Of a DNA stretch of 64,000 bases, positions 51,342 through 59,513 are shown in pieces. How positions within the stretch are numbered: position 1 is the stretch's first letter; every line of letters begins with the position of its first letter. This stretch comes from an uncultured bacterium (lineage in GTDB: Bacteria; Bacillota; Clostridia; Lachnospirales; Lachnospiraceae): contig CAMTMP010000005.1 in NCBI GenBank assembly GCA_947073545.1, positions 1 through 64,000 of the forward strand, read 5' to 3'. The notes beneath the pieces are model-generated. The model had not been told where the DNA came from. It saw only the letters and a list, made by a program, of their open reading frames with translations, and searched no databases. Both the position numbers and the translations under genes were made by a program.

Positions 51342-53000
51342 ATGAAAAGATTAAATAATAGAGAAAAAGAGGGGAAACGGCGTATAAGAAGGGCGGCGGG
51401 ACTGCTTGTAATTGCTTTGTCGACAGGCTGTGGCATGTTAACGTCCTGCGGAGCTGAGAAGGCAGACGGGGCAGAGACAGGAAACGGACAGGAAACGCAG
51501 GCGGGCGGTCCGGTGACGGGCAAAGGACAGACAGCAGATTTGCAAGGAGAACCGAGTACTCTTGTCTACGGCAGCGGAGACTATACCCGCATCAATCCGG
51601 CATTGGATGAGCACGGCGAAATCAATCTGCTGCTCTTTGACGGGCTGACCGCGCACAACGGGGACAATGAGGTTGTGCCCGGACTGGCGAAAAGCTGGGA
51701 GTTCGACGAGGCGGCCTGCACTTATACGTTCTATCTGGAAGAGGGCGTTACCTGGCACGACGGAGAACCTTTTACGGCAGAGGACGCGAAGTTTACGATC
51801 GAGACGATTATGGCTCCGGAAAACGCCTCCGAGAACGCGCCGAATTATGAGGATGTGGAGGAAATCACGGTGACGGATGACCACACGATTTCGTTTCGGC
51901 TGTCCGCGCCGAATGTTGCGTTTCTGGACTATATGACCATGCCGGTACTTCCCGAGCATCTGCTTGCGGGGGAGGACATGCAGACTTCGGATTTTTTCCG
52001 CGCGCCGATCGGAACAGGGCCGTATCAACTGGAAAACTGGGATATGGGTCAGGCCATTGTCCTTAAGAAAAACGACTCCTATTTCAAGGGGGCGCCCCAT
52101 ATCGACAGGGTGGTTTTTAAGATTGTAACTGACGATAACGCAAAGACGCTCCAACTGGAAGCGGGAGAGCTTGATCTGGCGCTTCTGCCGCCGAAAGCGG
52201 CAAAGACGTTTGAGAACCGGGAGGACTATGTCTGCTATCATATGCAGACCTCCGATTACAGAGGGATTCTTTTCAATTTTAACAATCCCTACTGGCAGGA
52301 AAACAGGGATATTATTCCCGCTGTCTGCTATGCGATAAACAGGCAGGCGATTGTCGATGCGGTGCTGTTAGGACGGGGGATGTCCGCCTACGGTCCGCTG
52401 CAGCGCAATGTTTATAACAATGAAAACGTGGAGCATTATGACTATAATCCGGAAAAGGCGGCAGAAATTCTCGAATCTGCTGGATGCGTCAAAGGAGAAG
52501 ACGGGATTTATATAAGAGACGGAGAACCGCTCTCCTTTGTGATCAGTGTGGGGGCCGGAGATCAGGTGCGGGCGGACATGGCGCAGGCTGCGGCACAGCA
52601 GATCCGGGAGGCTGGGATCGACTGCAGAGTGGAGTTTCCGACAAAAATTGACTGGAACGGTCAAATATCCTATCTGATCGGATGGGGAAGTCCTTTTGAC
52701 GCAGACGACCATACCTATAAAGTTTTCGGCACAGGAAAGGGCGCAAACTACAGCGGTTATTCCAATGCGGCGGTGGACCGGTATCTGACGCAGGCGCGCA
52801 GCTCTGATGATCCGCAGGTGCGCGCGGAAAATTATGCCCGGTTTCAGGAGGAGCTGGCAAACGATCCGGCGTATGCGTTTATCTGCTATATTGACGCCGA
52901 TTATGTGGCGGATGCCTCGATTCAAGGCATTTCACCCGATACGGTGATGGGACATCATGGCGTGGGGATTTTCTGGAATATCGTAGAGTGGACAAAGTGA
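51342..53000 (+). CDS. Nickel/peptide ABC transporter substrate-binding lipoprotein
   Basis: A 552-residue SBP_bac_5 family lipoprotein. The N-terminus has a positive stretch, a hydrophobic core (AAGLLVIALSTGCGMLTSC) and a Cys after it, then a Gly/Gln-rich linker. The mature part shows RINPALDEHGEINLLLFDGLTAH, GLAKSWEFDEAACTYTFYL, WHDGEPFTAEDAKFTIE and YCYINR-like IPAVCYAINRQAIVD. In this operon, after larC, its cargo is probably nickel or a nickel chelate; oligopeptides are the family alternative. Start after AGAGGTAAGAA. Confidence 0.85.
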   Translation: MKRLNNREKEGKRRIRRAAGLLVIALSTGCGMLTSCGAEKADGAETGNGQETQAGGPVTGKGQTADLQGEPSTLVYGSGDYTRINPALDEHGEINLLLFDGLTAHNGDNEVVPGLAKSWEFDEAACTYTFYLEEGVTWHDGEPFTAEDAKFTIETIMAPENASENAPNYEDVEEITVTDDHTISFRLSAPNVAFLDYMTMPVLPEHLLAGEDMQTSDFFRAPIGTGPYQLENWDMGQAIVLKKNDSYFKGAPHIDRVVFKIVTDDNAKTLQLEAGELDLALLPPKAAKTFENREDYVCYHMQTSDYRGILFNFNNPYWQENRDIIPAVCYAINRQAIVDAVLLGRGMSAYGPLQRNVYNNENVEHYDYNPEKAAEILESAGCVKGEDGIYIRDGEPLSFVISVGAGDQVRADMAQAAAQQIREAGIDCRVEFPTKIDWNGQISYLIGWGSPFDADDHTYKVFGTGKGANYSGYSNAAVDRYLTQARSSDDPQVRAENYARFQEELANDPAYAFICYIDADYVADASIQGISPDTVMGHHGVGIFWNIVEWTK

Positions 53001-53005
53001 GAAAC

Positions 53006-53099
53006 GCGAAAAGTACTTCTAAAGATGTCCCGCCATAGGACGGGACACCAAGAAGTACTAAGTTTCGCATAAGAGAATGTCTGAAAAAAGACATTCTCT
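53006..53099 (+). repeat. Two-hairpin intergenic element, copy 7
   Basis: The outer stem is GCGAAA (53006-53011) with TTTCGC (53063-53068); AGTACTTC pairs with GAAGTACT; inner GATGTCCCG pairs with CGGGACACC around CCATAGG. Hairpin 2 is AGAGAATGTCT (53072-53082) with AGACATTCTCT (53089-53099). It lies 5 bases after the binding-protein stop and ends 22 bases before the ATPase start. Confidence 0.85.
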
Positions 53100-53121
53100 G
53101 TATTTTGCGGAGGTTGGAGAA

Positions 53122-53883
53122 ATGGATCTGCTGGAAGTCGAGAATCTATCGGTCAGTTTTTACAGACCTGAGGGGGAAATAGAGGCTGTGAAAAACGTCA
53201 GTTTTTCTCTGGGGGAGGGGGAAATTCTGGCGGTGATGGGGGAGACGGGCTGTGGGAAAAGCGTGCTGTGCAAAAGTATACTGAAGCTTTTGCCGGATAT
53301 TGCGAAAATCAAGACGGGTCATATTATTGTCAGGGGAGAAGACATCATCGGTTATTCGGAAAAACAGATGCGGAAGCTGCGCGGCAGTTTGTTCTCCATG
53401 GTTTTTCAGAATCCTATGACAGCGCTTAATCCGTGCATGTCCGTGGGTGAGCAGATTGTCGAGGCGGTGCGTCTGCGACAGCCTGGGCTTTCGGGGAGAG
53501 AGCGGCAGCAGAGAGCTTCGGAGCTGATGTATCTGGTAGGGCTGAGTCATCCGGAGGAACGGGCAAAGCAATATCCCTTTCAGCTTTCGGGAGGTATGGC
53601 GCAAAGGTGCGTCATCGCCATTGCGCTGGCGGCGCAGCCATTGGTTTTGTTTGCGGACGAAGCGACCACGGCGCTGGACGTGACGGTGCAGGCACAGATT
53701 TTGGATTTGTTTCTGGAACTGCGAAAAAAGACGGGTATGTCCATTGTCCTTGTCACGCACAATCCGGGTGTAGCGGCAAGGACGGCTGATCGTGTGGCGT
53801 TGATGAAGGATGGGGAGTTGACTGGGATTGGAGATGTGGAGGAAATCTTTGAGGAAATTATGCATCAGCAAAATTTTATATAA
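53122..53883 (+). CDS. nikD: Nickel/peptide ABC transporter ATPase (NikD/DppD type)
   Basis: A 253-residue ABC ATPase. Walker A is GETGCGKSVLC, followed by the Q-loop VFQNPMTALNP, signature LSGGMAQRCVIAIAL, Walker B LFADEATTALDV and the H-loop VLVTHNPGV. The long C-terminal Fe-S/oligopeptide tail of DppD is absent. It provides energy for the permeases that follow. Only one ATPase is present, where this family usually has two (NikD and NikE). The start at 53122 has GGAGGTTGGAGAA upstream; a frame from 53077 begins inside the hairpin element. Confidence 0.9.
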   Translation: MDLLEVENLSVSFYRPEGEIEAVKNVSFSLGEGEILAVMGETGCGKSVLCKSILKLLPDIAKIKTGHIIVRGEDIIGYSEKQMRKLRGSLFSMVFQNPMTALNPCMSVGEQIVEAVRLRQPGLSGRERQQRASELMYLVGLSHPEERAKQYPFQLSGGMAQRCVIAIALAAQPLVLFADEATTALDVTVQAQILDLFLELRKKTGMSIVLVTHNPGVAARTADRVALMKDGELTGIGDVEEIFEEIMHQQNFI

Positions 53884-53884
53884 C

Positions 53885-54853
53885 ATGGGAAAGTTTGCGC
53901 TGCGTGTCTTTGCATTGTCTGTTCTTGTGTTCCTTATTTCCAGACTGGCGCCGGGTGATCCGCTTTACGCCTATTACGGGGAGCGAGTAGAGAAAATGAG
54001 CGTGGCGGATCAGGAGCAGGCAAGAGAGAGACTTGGCCTGCATGAGCCGCTCTTTACGCAGTATGCGCGCTGGCTGCAGGCGGCGTTTCACGGAGACTTT
54101 GGCATTTCCTATCAGTATAAAACGGACGTGAAAGAGGTGATTGCCGCAAGAATCGGCAATACACTGGTTCTGGGCGGTCTGGGATTTCTTCTGATTTTTG
54201 TGTTTGCACTCGGGCTTGGACTTTTTTGCGCGTGGAGAGAGGATCGGACGGCTGACCGGATTATTTGCCGAATCGGCACTGTGACGAGCTGCGTTCCAGA
54301 GTTCTGGCTGTCCTTGCTCTTCCTTCTGGTGTTTGCGGTATGGCTTGACTGGCTGCCTGGTTCCGGGGCATATTCTGTGGGAGAAGAGGGGAATGTGGCA
54401 GATAGGGCGGCGCATCTGATCCTGCCCCTTGCGGTGGTGGTGCTGGGGCATCTATGGTACTACGCCTTTCAGGTCCGCAACAGGCTGCTTGAGGAGGTGC
54501 GCGCGGATTATGTACTGTTGGCAAGAATGAAAGGACTGAGTGGAAGACAAGTACTATTCAGACATTGTCTGCGGGGGGCGCTGCCCTCCTATTTGAGCAT
54601 GATGGCAGTTGCCTTGCCCCATATACTTGGCGGAACATATGTGGTGGAGACGGTGTTTTCCTATCCTGGCATCGGCACTCTTGCCTATGAGAGCGCCAGA
54701 TATCAGGATTACAACATTCTGATGGTAGTGAGCCTGCTTACGGGGACACTGGTTATTTTTTGTAATCTGCTGGCGGGGATTGTCAGTGGGCGGATTGATC
54801 CACGGATGAGGATACAAAACGGAGCAGGAGGCGGGGAGGTGCGTAACTTTTGA
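53885..54853 (+). CDS. nikB: Nickel/peptide ABC transporter permease (NikB/DppB type)
   Basis: A 322-residue inner membrane permease with about six helices. The family start LRVFALSVLVFLISRLAPGDPLYAYYG is followed by the insert with GLHEPLFTQYARWLQAAFHGDFGISYQ, and the EAA-like loop (ADYVLLARMKGLSGRQVLFRHCLRGALPSYLS) that contacts the ATPase. The start at 53885 lies one base after the ATPase stop and has a weak ribosome site, so coupling is likely; the frame upstream (from 53828) is inside the ATPase gene. The stop overlaps nikC by 4 bases. Confidence 0.9.
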   Translation: MGKFALRVFALSVLVFLISRLAPGDPLYAYYGERVEKMSVADQEQARERLGLHEPLFTQYARWLQAAFHGDFGISYQYKTDVKEVIAARIGNTLVLGGLGFLLIFVFALGLGLFCAWREDRTADRIICRIGTVTSCVPEFWLSLLFLLVFAVWLDWLPGSGAYSVGEEGNVADRAAHLILPLAVVVLGHLWYYAFQVRNRLLEEVRADYVLLARMKGLSGRQVLFRHCLRGALPSYLSMMAVALPHILGGTYVVETVFSYPGIGTLAYESARYQDYNILMVVSLLTGTLVIFCNLLAGIVSGRIDPRMRIQNGAGGGEVRNF

Positions 54854-55698
54854 AAAAGAGATTTCCGTTTTTTTCGCTGTCTGTACTGACTGCCATAGTT
54901 GTTTCTTGCTTAGCCTGCAGTGCGATTATGACGAAGAACCCGCTTTATATGGATCTGGCGCACTGCAATGAGGCGCCGGGAAAAGAATTTCTGTTCGGTA
55001 CGGATGCGATGGGGCGGGATATTTTTTCCATGATCTGGTATGGCGGCAGAATATCTCTCACAATCGGGTTTCTTGCAACCCTTTTCTCCACCATTCTGGC
55101 AGTTTTTGCGGGCAGCGTGAGCGGCTGCGCTCCGGCCCGGATAGACGGCGTTCTCATGGGGATGACTGAACTTTTCCTAAGTGTGCCGGGACTTTTGCTC
55201 ACAGTTTTTTTACAAGCTGTTTTTGTCAGGACCAATGTGTACAGTCTGTCTGTTGTGATCGGACTGACGGGCTGGATGAGCATGGCAAAGGTAGTGCGCA
55301 CGGAGGTTATGCAGTTGAAAAATATGGATTATGTGCTGGCGGCAAGGTGTCTTGGCGGTGGTTTTTTTCATGTGCTGATCAGACATCTGGCGCCCAATTT
55401 TTTTCCGTCCGTTCTATTTATGGCAGTTATGAATGTGAGAAATGCGATTGTCGCGGAAGCCACGCTGAGCTTTATGGGGCTGGGGCTTCCCGTGGAAGAG
55501 GTCTCCTGGGGGAGTATGCTTTCCCTGTCGGAAAATGCGTTCCTTTCCGGCTCATGGTGGATCATATTGATTCCCGGCGCCTTTTTGACGGGGACGCTGC
55601 TTTGCCTGACTAACCTTGGTAATTATATGAGGGGGAGCGCGAATAAGCGGCACAGCAATCTCGGACGGCAAGGGATACTAAAAATAAAAAAAAGATAA
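54850..55698 (+). CDS. nikC: Nickel/peptide ABC transporter permease (NikC/DppC type)
   Basis: A 282-residue permease with about six membrane helices. It has the family FLFGTDAMGRDIFSMIWYGGRISL opening and the EAA loop MDYVLAARCLGGGFFHVLIRHLAPNFFPSVL, then NAIVAEATLSFMGLGLPVEEVSWGSMLS. The start is a TTG at 54850 with GGGGAGGTG upstream, overlapping nikB by 4 bases. It is the last gene of the lar-nik cluster; an AT-rich gap follows before the chemotaxis gene. Confidence 0.9.
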   Translation: MKKRFPFFSLSVLTAIVVSCLACSAIMTKNPLYMDLAHCNEAPGKEFLFGTDAMGRDIFSMIWYGGRISLTIGFLATLFSTILAVFAGSVSGCAPARIDGVLMGMTELFLSVPGLLLTVFLQAVFVRTNVYSLSVVIGLTGWMSMAKVVRTEVMQLKNMDYVLAARCLGGGFFHVLIRHLAPNFFPSVLFMAVMNVRNAIVAEATLSFMGLGLPVEEVSWGSMLSLSENAFLSGSWWIILIPGAFLTGTLLCLTNLGNYMRGSANKRHSNLGRQGILKIKKR

Positions 55699-55715
55699 AT
55701 GAAATGTAAATTAAG

Positions 55716-55745
55716 TGTAAAAAGAGAAGGACAGTGTGGTATAAT
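55716..55745 (+). promoter_or_regulatory. Promoter of the chemotaxis receptor gene
   Basis: TATAAT (55740-55745) with extended -10 TGG directly before it and TGTAAA 18 bp upstream. A 155-base AT-rich leader follows before the ATG. Confidence 0.6.
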
Positions 55746-55903
55746 ATCAGTGTACCTATTACATTTAATAACTTAGATAAATATACTGTTTTATTGCTGA
55801 ATCGTTATCTGCTAGTCCTTTTTACGGTTATCTATTCGATTTTGTTCTATTTTGGTCTGTTTGTCTATCTTATTAATCCAACATGTGAACGGGGGAAAAC
55901 TTC

Positions 55904-57937
55904 ATGCAGGGAAAGAAAGCGGACAGCGCAAAAAAGGTTTCGCGCGGGAAAAAGGACAAAAATGACGGCCGTTTTATCGGTATCGGAGAAAAGATTTCAA
56001 AACGTTTTGGCAGGGTTATTATGGTCTGCTGTATTGTTTTAGGTGTGATGGCATCGATTTTGAGTTATATGTCTTCGATCAGCGCGGTTCTGGAAACGAT
56101 CGATAACACATCCGATGTGGCGGCAGAGTATGTTTCCGCTTCGATGCAGAAGTTTGTCGCGATTGCCTATGAGACGGGCAGTATTGCACGGCTGGCTGAT
56201 GCGGAGAGATCGGTGGAAGAAAAGACGGCTATTTTGGAACAGAGGATCAAAGATCATGATCTGGACGGCGGATATCTGCTTGACGGAAACGGGATAGACG
56301 TTATCACAGGGCAGAACCTTTCTGACAGGGAATACTTTAAGGAAAGCATGAAGGGAAATACCTATATTTCCACACCGGCATACAGTGAAGTGACAGGAAA
56401 AGTATCGTATGTGGTATCGGCGCCGCTGTGGGAAGGCGGCATTCCGGGAACTACGCCGGTTGGTGTAATCGCCTACGTGCCAAACGGAGAGTATTTGAAT
56501 GATATTATGCGTTCCATAAAGGTTGGAGAGGGCGGCACCGCTTTTATGCTGGATAAAAACGGCATTACGATCGCGGATTTAGATTCCTCGCTGGTTGGCG
56601 TTGAGGACAGCGTTGCGCTTGGCAATACGAATCCCAAGCTTAAGAAATATAGTGCGATTTGTAAAAAAATGATCACAGGAGCTAACGGTACGGGTACATA
56701 CAGCTATAACGGCAAGAGCAAGGTGGTGGCCTATTCTCCCGTTCCTGATACGGACGGCTGGAGCATCGGTGTGGCGGCAGTGAAAAAAGAATTTTTAACA
56801 ATGTTCTATATTTCGCTCGTGGTTACGATTCTTTTCGTAGTGGGATTTACAGTGTACGGCATTAAAGTCGGTGTGAAAATGGGATATGCGGTGTCTGCGC
56901 CGCTTAGCAGAGCGATAGAAAGGCTTAAACTTCTGGCGGAGGGAGACATTCATTCCGAAGTACCTGAGCCGACGGAAAATGATGAAACGAAAATCCTGCT
57001 TGATTGTCTGTCGGAGACGCTGCAGGATTTGAATACGATCATCACGGATATCAGCGGTGATCTGGCGGAGCTGGCCGACGGAAACTTTATGATCAATGTG
57101 GATAATACTTACAAAGGGGACTTTGCTCAGATCAGCGACTCTTTCCGGGATATTGTCGGGTCACTCTGCGATGCGCTGGGAGAGATCGACAGCAACGCGG
57201 AAGGCGTCAGAAAGGGTGCGACGGACCTGGCAGGCGCATCTCAGCTTCTGGCAGAGGGCGCGACGGATCAGGCGAGCGCGATTGAAGAGCTGACGGCGAC
57301 AATGACGGATATATCGGAAAAGATTCATACCAATGCCGAGAATGCGGCAAAAGCCAAAAAAGTAGTGAACGGCATGAACGATCAGGTGAGAGAGAGCAAT
57401 GCCCAGATGAAACAGAGCACGGAAGCGATGGAAAGAATCAGGGAGGCATCCAATAAGATTGCCGAGATCATCAGTAGTATTGAAGAAATTGCTTCCCAGA
57501 CGAACCTTCTTGCGCTGAATGCCTCTATAGAGGCGGCAAGAGCGGGAGAGGCAGGAAAAGGCTTTGCGGTGGTTGCCGCGCAGGTCGGCACGCTCTCAGA
57601 ACAGAGCAGTGAAGCGGCGAAGAATACCAAACAGTTGATCCAGAATGCCATTCAGGCGGTGGAGGATGGAACAAAGCTGGCAGATGCCACGGCAGAATCA
57701 CTGCTGCTTGTGGTTGAGAATGCAAAGACGGTGGGTGCAGCGATCGATGAAATAGCGGTAGCTTGTGAGGAGCAGGCGGATGCCACGGCACAGATCACCG
57801 AAGGCGTCAATCAGATCGCTCAGGTTGTGGAATCTAATTCCGCTACTTCCGAGGAGAGCGCGGCGTCGTCGCAAGAGCTGTCATCCCAGGCGGATCTGCT
57901 CAAGGAACTGGTTGACAGATTTAAATATCATGCATAA
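55904..57937 (+). CDS. Methyl-accepting chemotaxis protein
   Basis: A 677-residue receptor. A first membrane helix ([20 protein letters not shown], about 37-56) precedes an outside dCache-type sensor (60-295; [48 protein letters not shown]), a second helix ([20 protein letters not shown]), a HAMP domain and the cytoplasmic signalling coil. The conserved hairpin tip is [32 protein letters not shown]. The final residues VDRFKYHA lack a tether pentapeptide. Ligand unknown. Indicates a flagellated cell. Confidence 0.93.
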   Translation: MQGKKADSAKKVSRGKKDKNDGRFIGIGEKISKRFGRVIMVCCIVLGVMASILSYMSSISAVLETIDNTSDVAAEYVSASMQKFVAIAYETGSIARLADAERSVEEKTAILEQRIKDHDLDGGYLLDGNGIDVITGQNLSDREYFKESMKGNTYISTPAYSEVTGKVSYVVSAPLWEGGIPGTTPVGVIAYVPNGEYLNDIMRSIKVGEGGTAFMLDKNGITIADLDSSLVGVEDSVALGNTNPKLKKYSAICKKMITGANGTGTYSYNGKSKVVAYSPVPDTDGWSIGVAAVKKEFLTMFYISLVVTILFVVGFTVYGIKVGVKMGYAVSAPLSRAIERLKLLAEGDIHSEVPEPTENDETKILLDCLSETLQDLNTIITDISGDLAELADGNFMINVDNTYKGDFAQISDSFRDIVGSLCDALGEIDSNAEGVRKGATDLAGASQLLAEGATDQASAIEELTATMTDISEKIHTNAENAAKAKKVVNGMNDQVRESNAQMKQSTEAMERIREASNKIAEIISSIEEIASQTNLLALNASIEAARAGEAGKGFAVVAAQVGTLSEQSSEAAKNTKQLIQNAIQAVEDGTKLADATAESLLLVVENAKTVGAAIDEIAVACEEQADATAQITEGVNQIAQVVESNSATSEESAASSQELSSQADLLKELVDRFKYHA

Positions 57938-57955
57938 ATACAGTTTGCGAAAAAG

Positions 57956-57984
57956 GCGGCGTCTGCACAGGGCGCCGCTGTTTT
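57956..57984 (+). terminator. Terminator after the chemotaxis receptor gene
   Basis: GCGGCG and CGCCGC form a stem around TCTGCACAGGG, followed by TGTTTTG. Confidence 0.7.
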
Positions 57985-58078
57985 GCTATTGCGCCTGGCC
58001 TTCAAGCGCAGATTATGTTATGATGGTTTCGTATGTCCGGGACATACCTGTATTAGCTGCTTCGGATAGGAGGATAAC

Positions 58079-58819
58079 ATGAAAGAGATAAAGGGGAGCG
58101 GCTTTTTCCGTGTCCTGTTTAAAATGAATGTACTGCCGATTATTCTGCTTACCATAGTGATTACCACATTCAGCGCTATGCGGTTTGCCGCTTCTATGAA
58201 GATAGAGACGAAAAACGGTCTTGTGGACCTGAGTCATACGGTTGTCACGCTGTTTGACAAGTTATATGAAGGAGACTATCGTACGGAAGTAAAGGATGGC
58301 GGGGGGCTGCTGTGGAAGGGAGACCATCTGCTGATCGGAGCGGCCTGCGGACTGATAGCGGGCTGTAACAGTGTTTCCTTTTCTTTGATAGAGCCGGGCT
58401 TTTATGAACTGGCGGTTGAACCGATTCTTACGACCCTGTCTGTGCTGGTGATGTTTTCTATCGTATTTTACATTATTTTAAAGCAGAATCCGTACAGAAA
58501 TTTCAGAAGAAAAGAACTGATTTTCTCTGATGAAGTCAGAAGTGAGCTGCAGCAGGAGTTTTCCAAAATGAAAAAAGCGCTGCTTTCGGGTATCGCCGTC
58601 TGCCTGCTGATCGTAGGAATAAACGAGCTGCAGTTTGCCGTCTGGATCAGCAGGAACTGGCAGACGATGTATCTTCTGGACAGTGTAAAAATGCGGTGGG
58701 ACGATGTGCTTTATATGGTGATGGCGGGCGTCTGCGTCTTTGTCATGGTTTTCTGCGCAGGGGTGTATTGGTCTTATGCTGTGCTGCTTTCGAATTGTTC
58801 TTCGATAATCCGCAGATAA
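58079..58819 (+). CDS. Membrane protein with chemoreceptor-like N-terminus fused to an unrelated membrane part
   Basis: A 246-residue protein. Residues 1-85 read like the start of a chemoreceptor with a small Cache sensor: first helix VLPIILLTIVITTFSAMRFA, then LVDLSHTVVTLFDKLYEGDYRTE and GGLLWKGDHLL. From about residue 90 (IAGCNSVSFSL onward) the sequence changes to a different membrane protein with about three further helices (ILTTLSVLVMFSIVFYIIL, ALLSGIAVCLLIVGINELQF, VLYMVMAGVCVFVMVFCAGVYW). No HAMP or signalling domain follows. It may be a chimera made by a deletion, or a genuine family I do not recognise. The start follows GGAGGATAAC. Its end overlaps the small minus-strand gene by 77 bases. 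Confidence 0.65.
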   Translation: MKEIKGSGFFRVLFKMNVLPIILLTIVITTFSAMRFAASMKIETKNGLVDLSHTVVTLFDKLYEGDYRTEVKDGGGLLWKGDHLLIGAACGLIAGCNSVSFSLIEPGFYELAVEPILTTLSVLVMFSIVFYIILKQNPYRNFRRKELIFSDEVRSELQQEFSKMKKALLSGIAVCLLIVGINELQFAVWISRNWQTMYLLDSVKMRWDDVLYMVMAGVCVFVMVFCAGVYWSYAVLLSNCSSIIRR

Positions 58820-58952
58820 AATAGAAAAACAGGAAAGCGGTGGATAATCTGGTAAACACTTCTGCGGCCTGCTCGCTTATTGTGAATGAAAGGACCATTC
58901 GTACGCCGATAATTGCTGTTATGGAAGCTGCTGCGATCAATACTTTTTTCAT
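58743..58952 (-). CDS. Small membrane protein
   Basis: A 69-residue protein with two hydrophobic segments (KVLIAAASITAIIGVRMVLSF and RLSTAFLFFYFICGL) and a Lys/Arg-rich tail. The start at 58952 has AAAAGGAGACATTAGAT upstream on the minus strand, a good ribosome site, which is why it is accepted despite the 77-base overlap with the opposite gene. No family assigned. Confidence 0.55.
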   Translation of the reverse strand: MKKVLIAAASITAIIGVRMVLSFTISEQAAEVFTRLSTAFLFFYFICGLSKNNSKAAQHKTNTPLRRKP

Positions 58953-59513
58953 ATCTAATGTCTCCTTTTCGATTGTTGTCCGGTTTGTTTTGTTCTGAAA
59001 TAAGAATAGCAAAAAGGGAGAGCGGCAACCATTGATCTGCCTTACAGTTTGCAGGCCGTAACTTACAATTTTGTAAGGTTAAAGGTTATACTTCGCCTGA
59101 TATCTGATTTGGCGCTGCGGTGACAATAATTTCTCTTTGGGAAAACCGCAATGGAAACTCATAAGCCCGTTTTGATCATTTTTATTGAATCAGATTAAAA
59201 ATAAGGAATTTTACCAGGGTATAGATGCAGGAGAAACATCAATACCCTGATTGCATTATGATAAAATTTTGCTCTTCAAAATATGTAATTGTGCGATAAT
59301 ACTGGTAAGGGTATAATAGATACAGGAAGTTTTCGATTCCTGCCGGATACAGATTTCTGTCGTTTAGAGTCGCATGGGATATATTAGGCTTAATTTTGAC
59401 AGGATTAACAGAATACGTCAGGTAAAGGAAAACATCAATGCAGGATAGAGAAATACGGAGAACCGTAGTTGGTATGAGAGGCATAGAGTAATACGAATGA
59501 GGGAAAGAGAAAG
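58953..59513. other. Long intergenic region with palindromes and a promoter
   Basis: This 561-base gap holds CTTACAA/TTGTAAG (59062-59077), a perfect inverted repeat with a 2-base centre that looks like a regulator site. It also holds a hairpin CAGGGTATAGATG/CATCAATACCCTG (59215-59249) with one mismatch, and a promoter TTGTGC-17-TATAAT (59289-59317) pointing to the SNF2 gene, leaving a leader of about 190 bases. I saw no gene in the region. Confidence 0.5.
59289..59317 (+). promoter_or_regulatory. Promoter of the SNF2 helicase operon
   Basis: TTGTGC (59289-59294), 17-bp spacer, TATAAT (59312-59317). Confidence 0.6.

Noticed and set aside
55734-56042. 102-codon frame over the chemoreceptor leader and start
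   Set aside because: It starts at the promoter -10 region, lies in AT-rich leader DNA and continues out of frame into the receptor gene, so its hydrophobic appearance is composition-driven.
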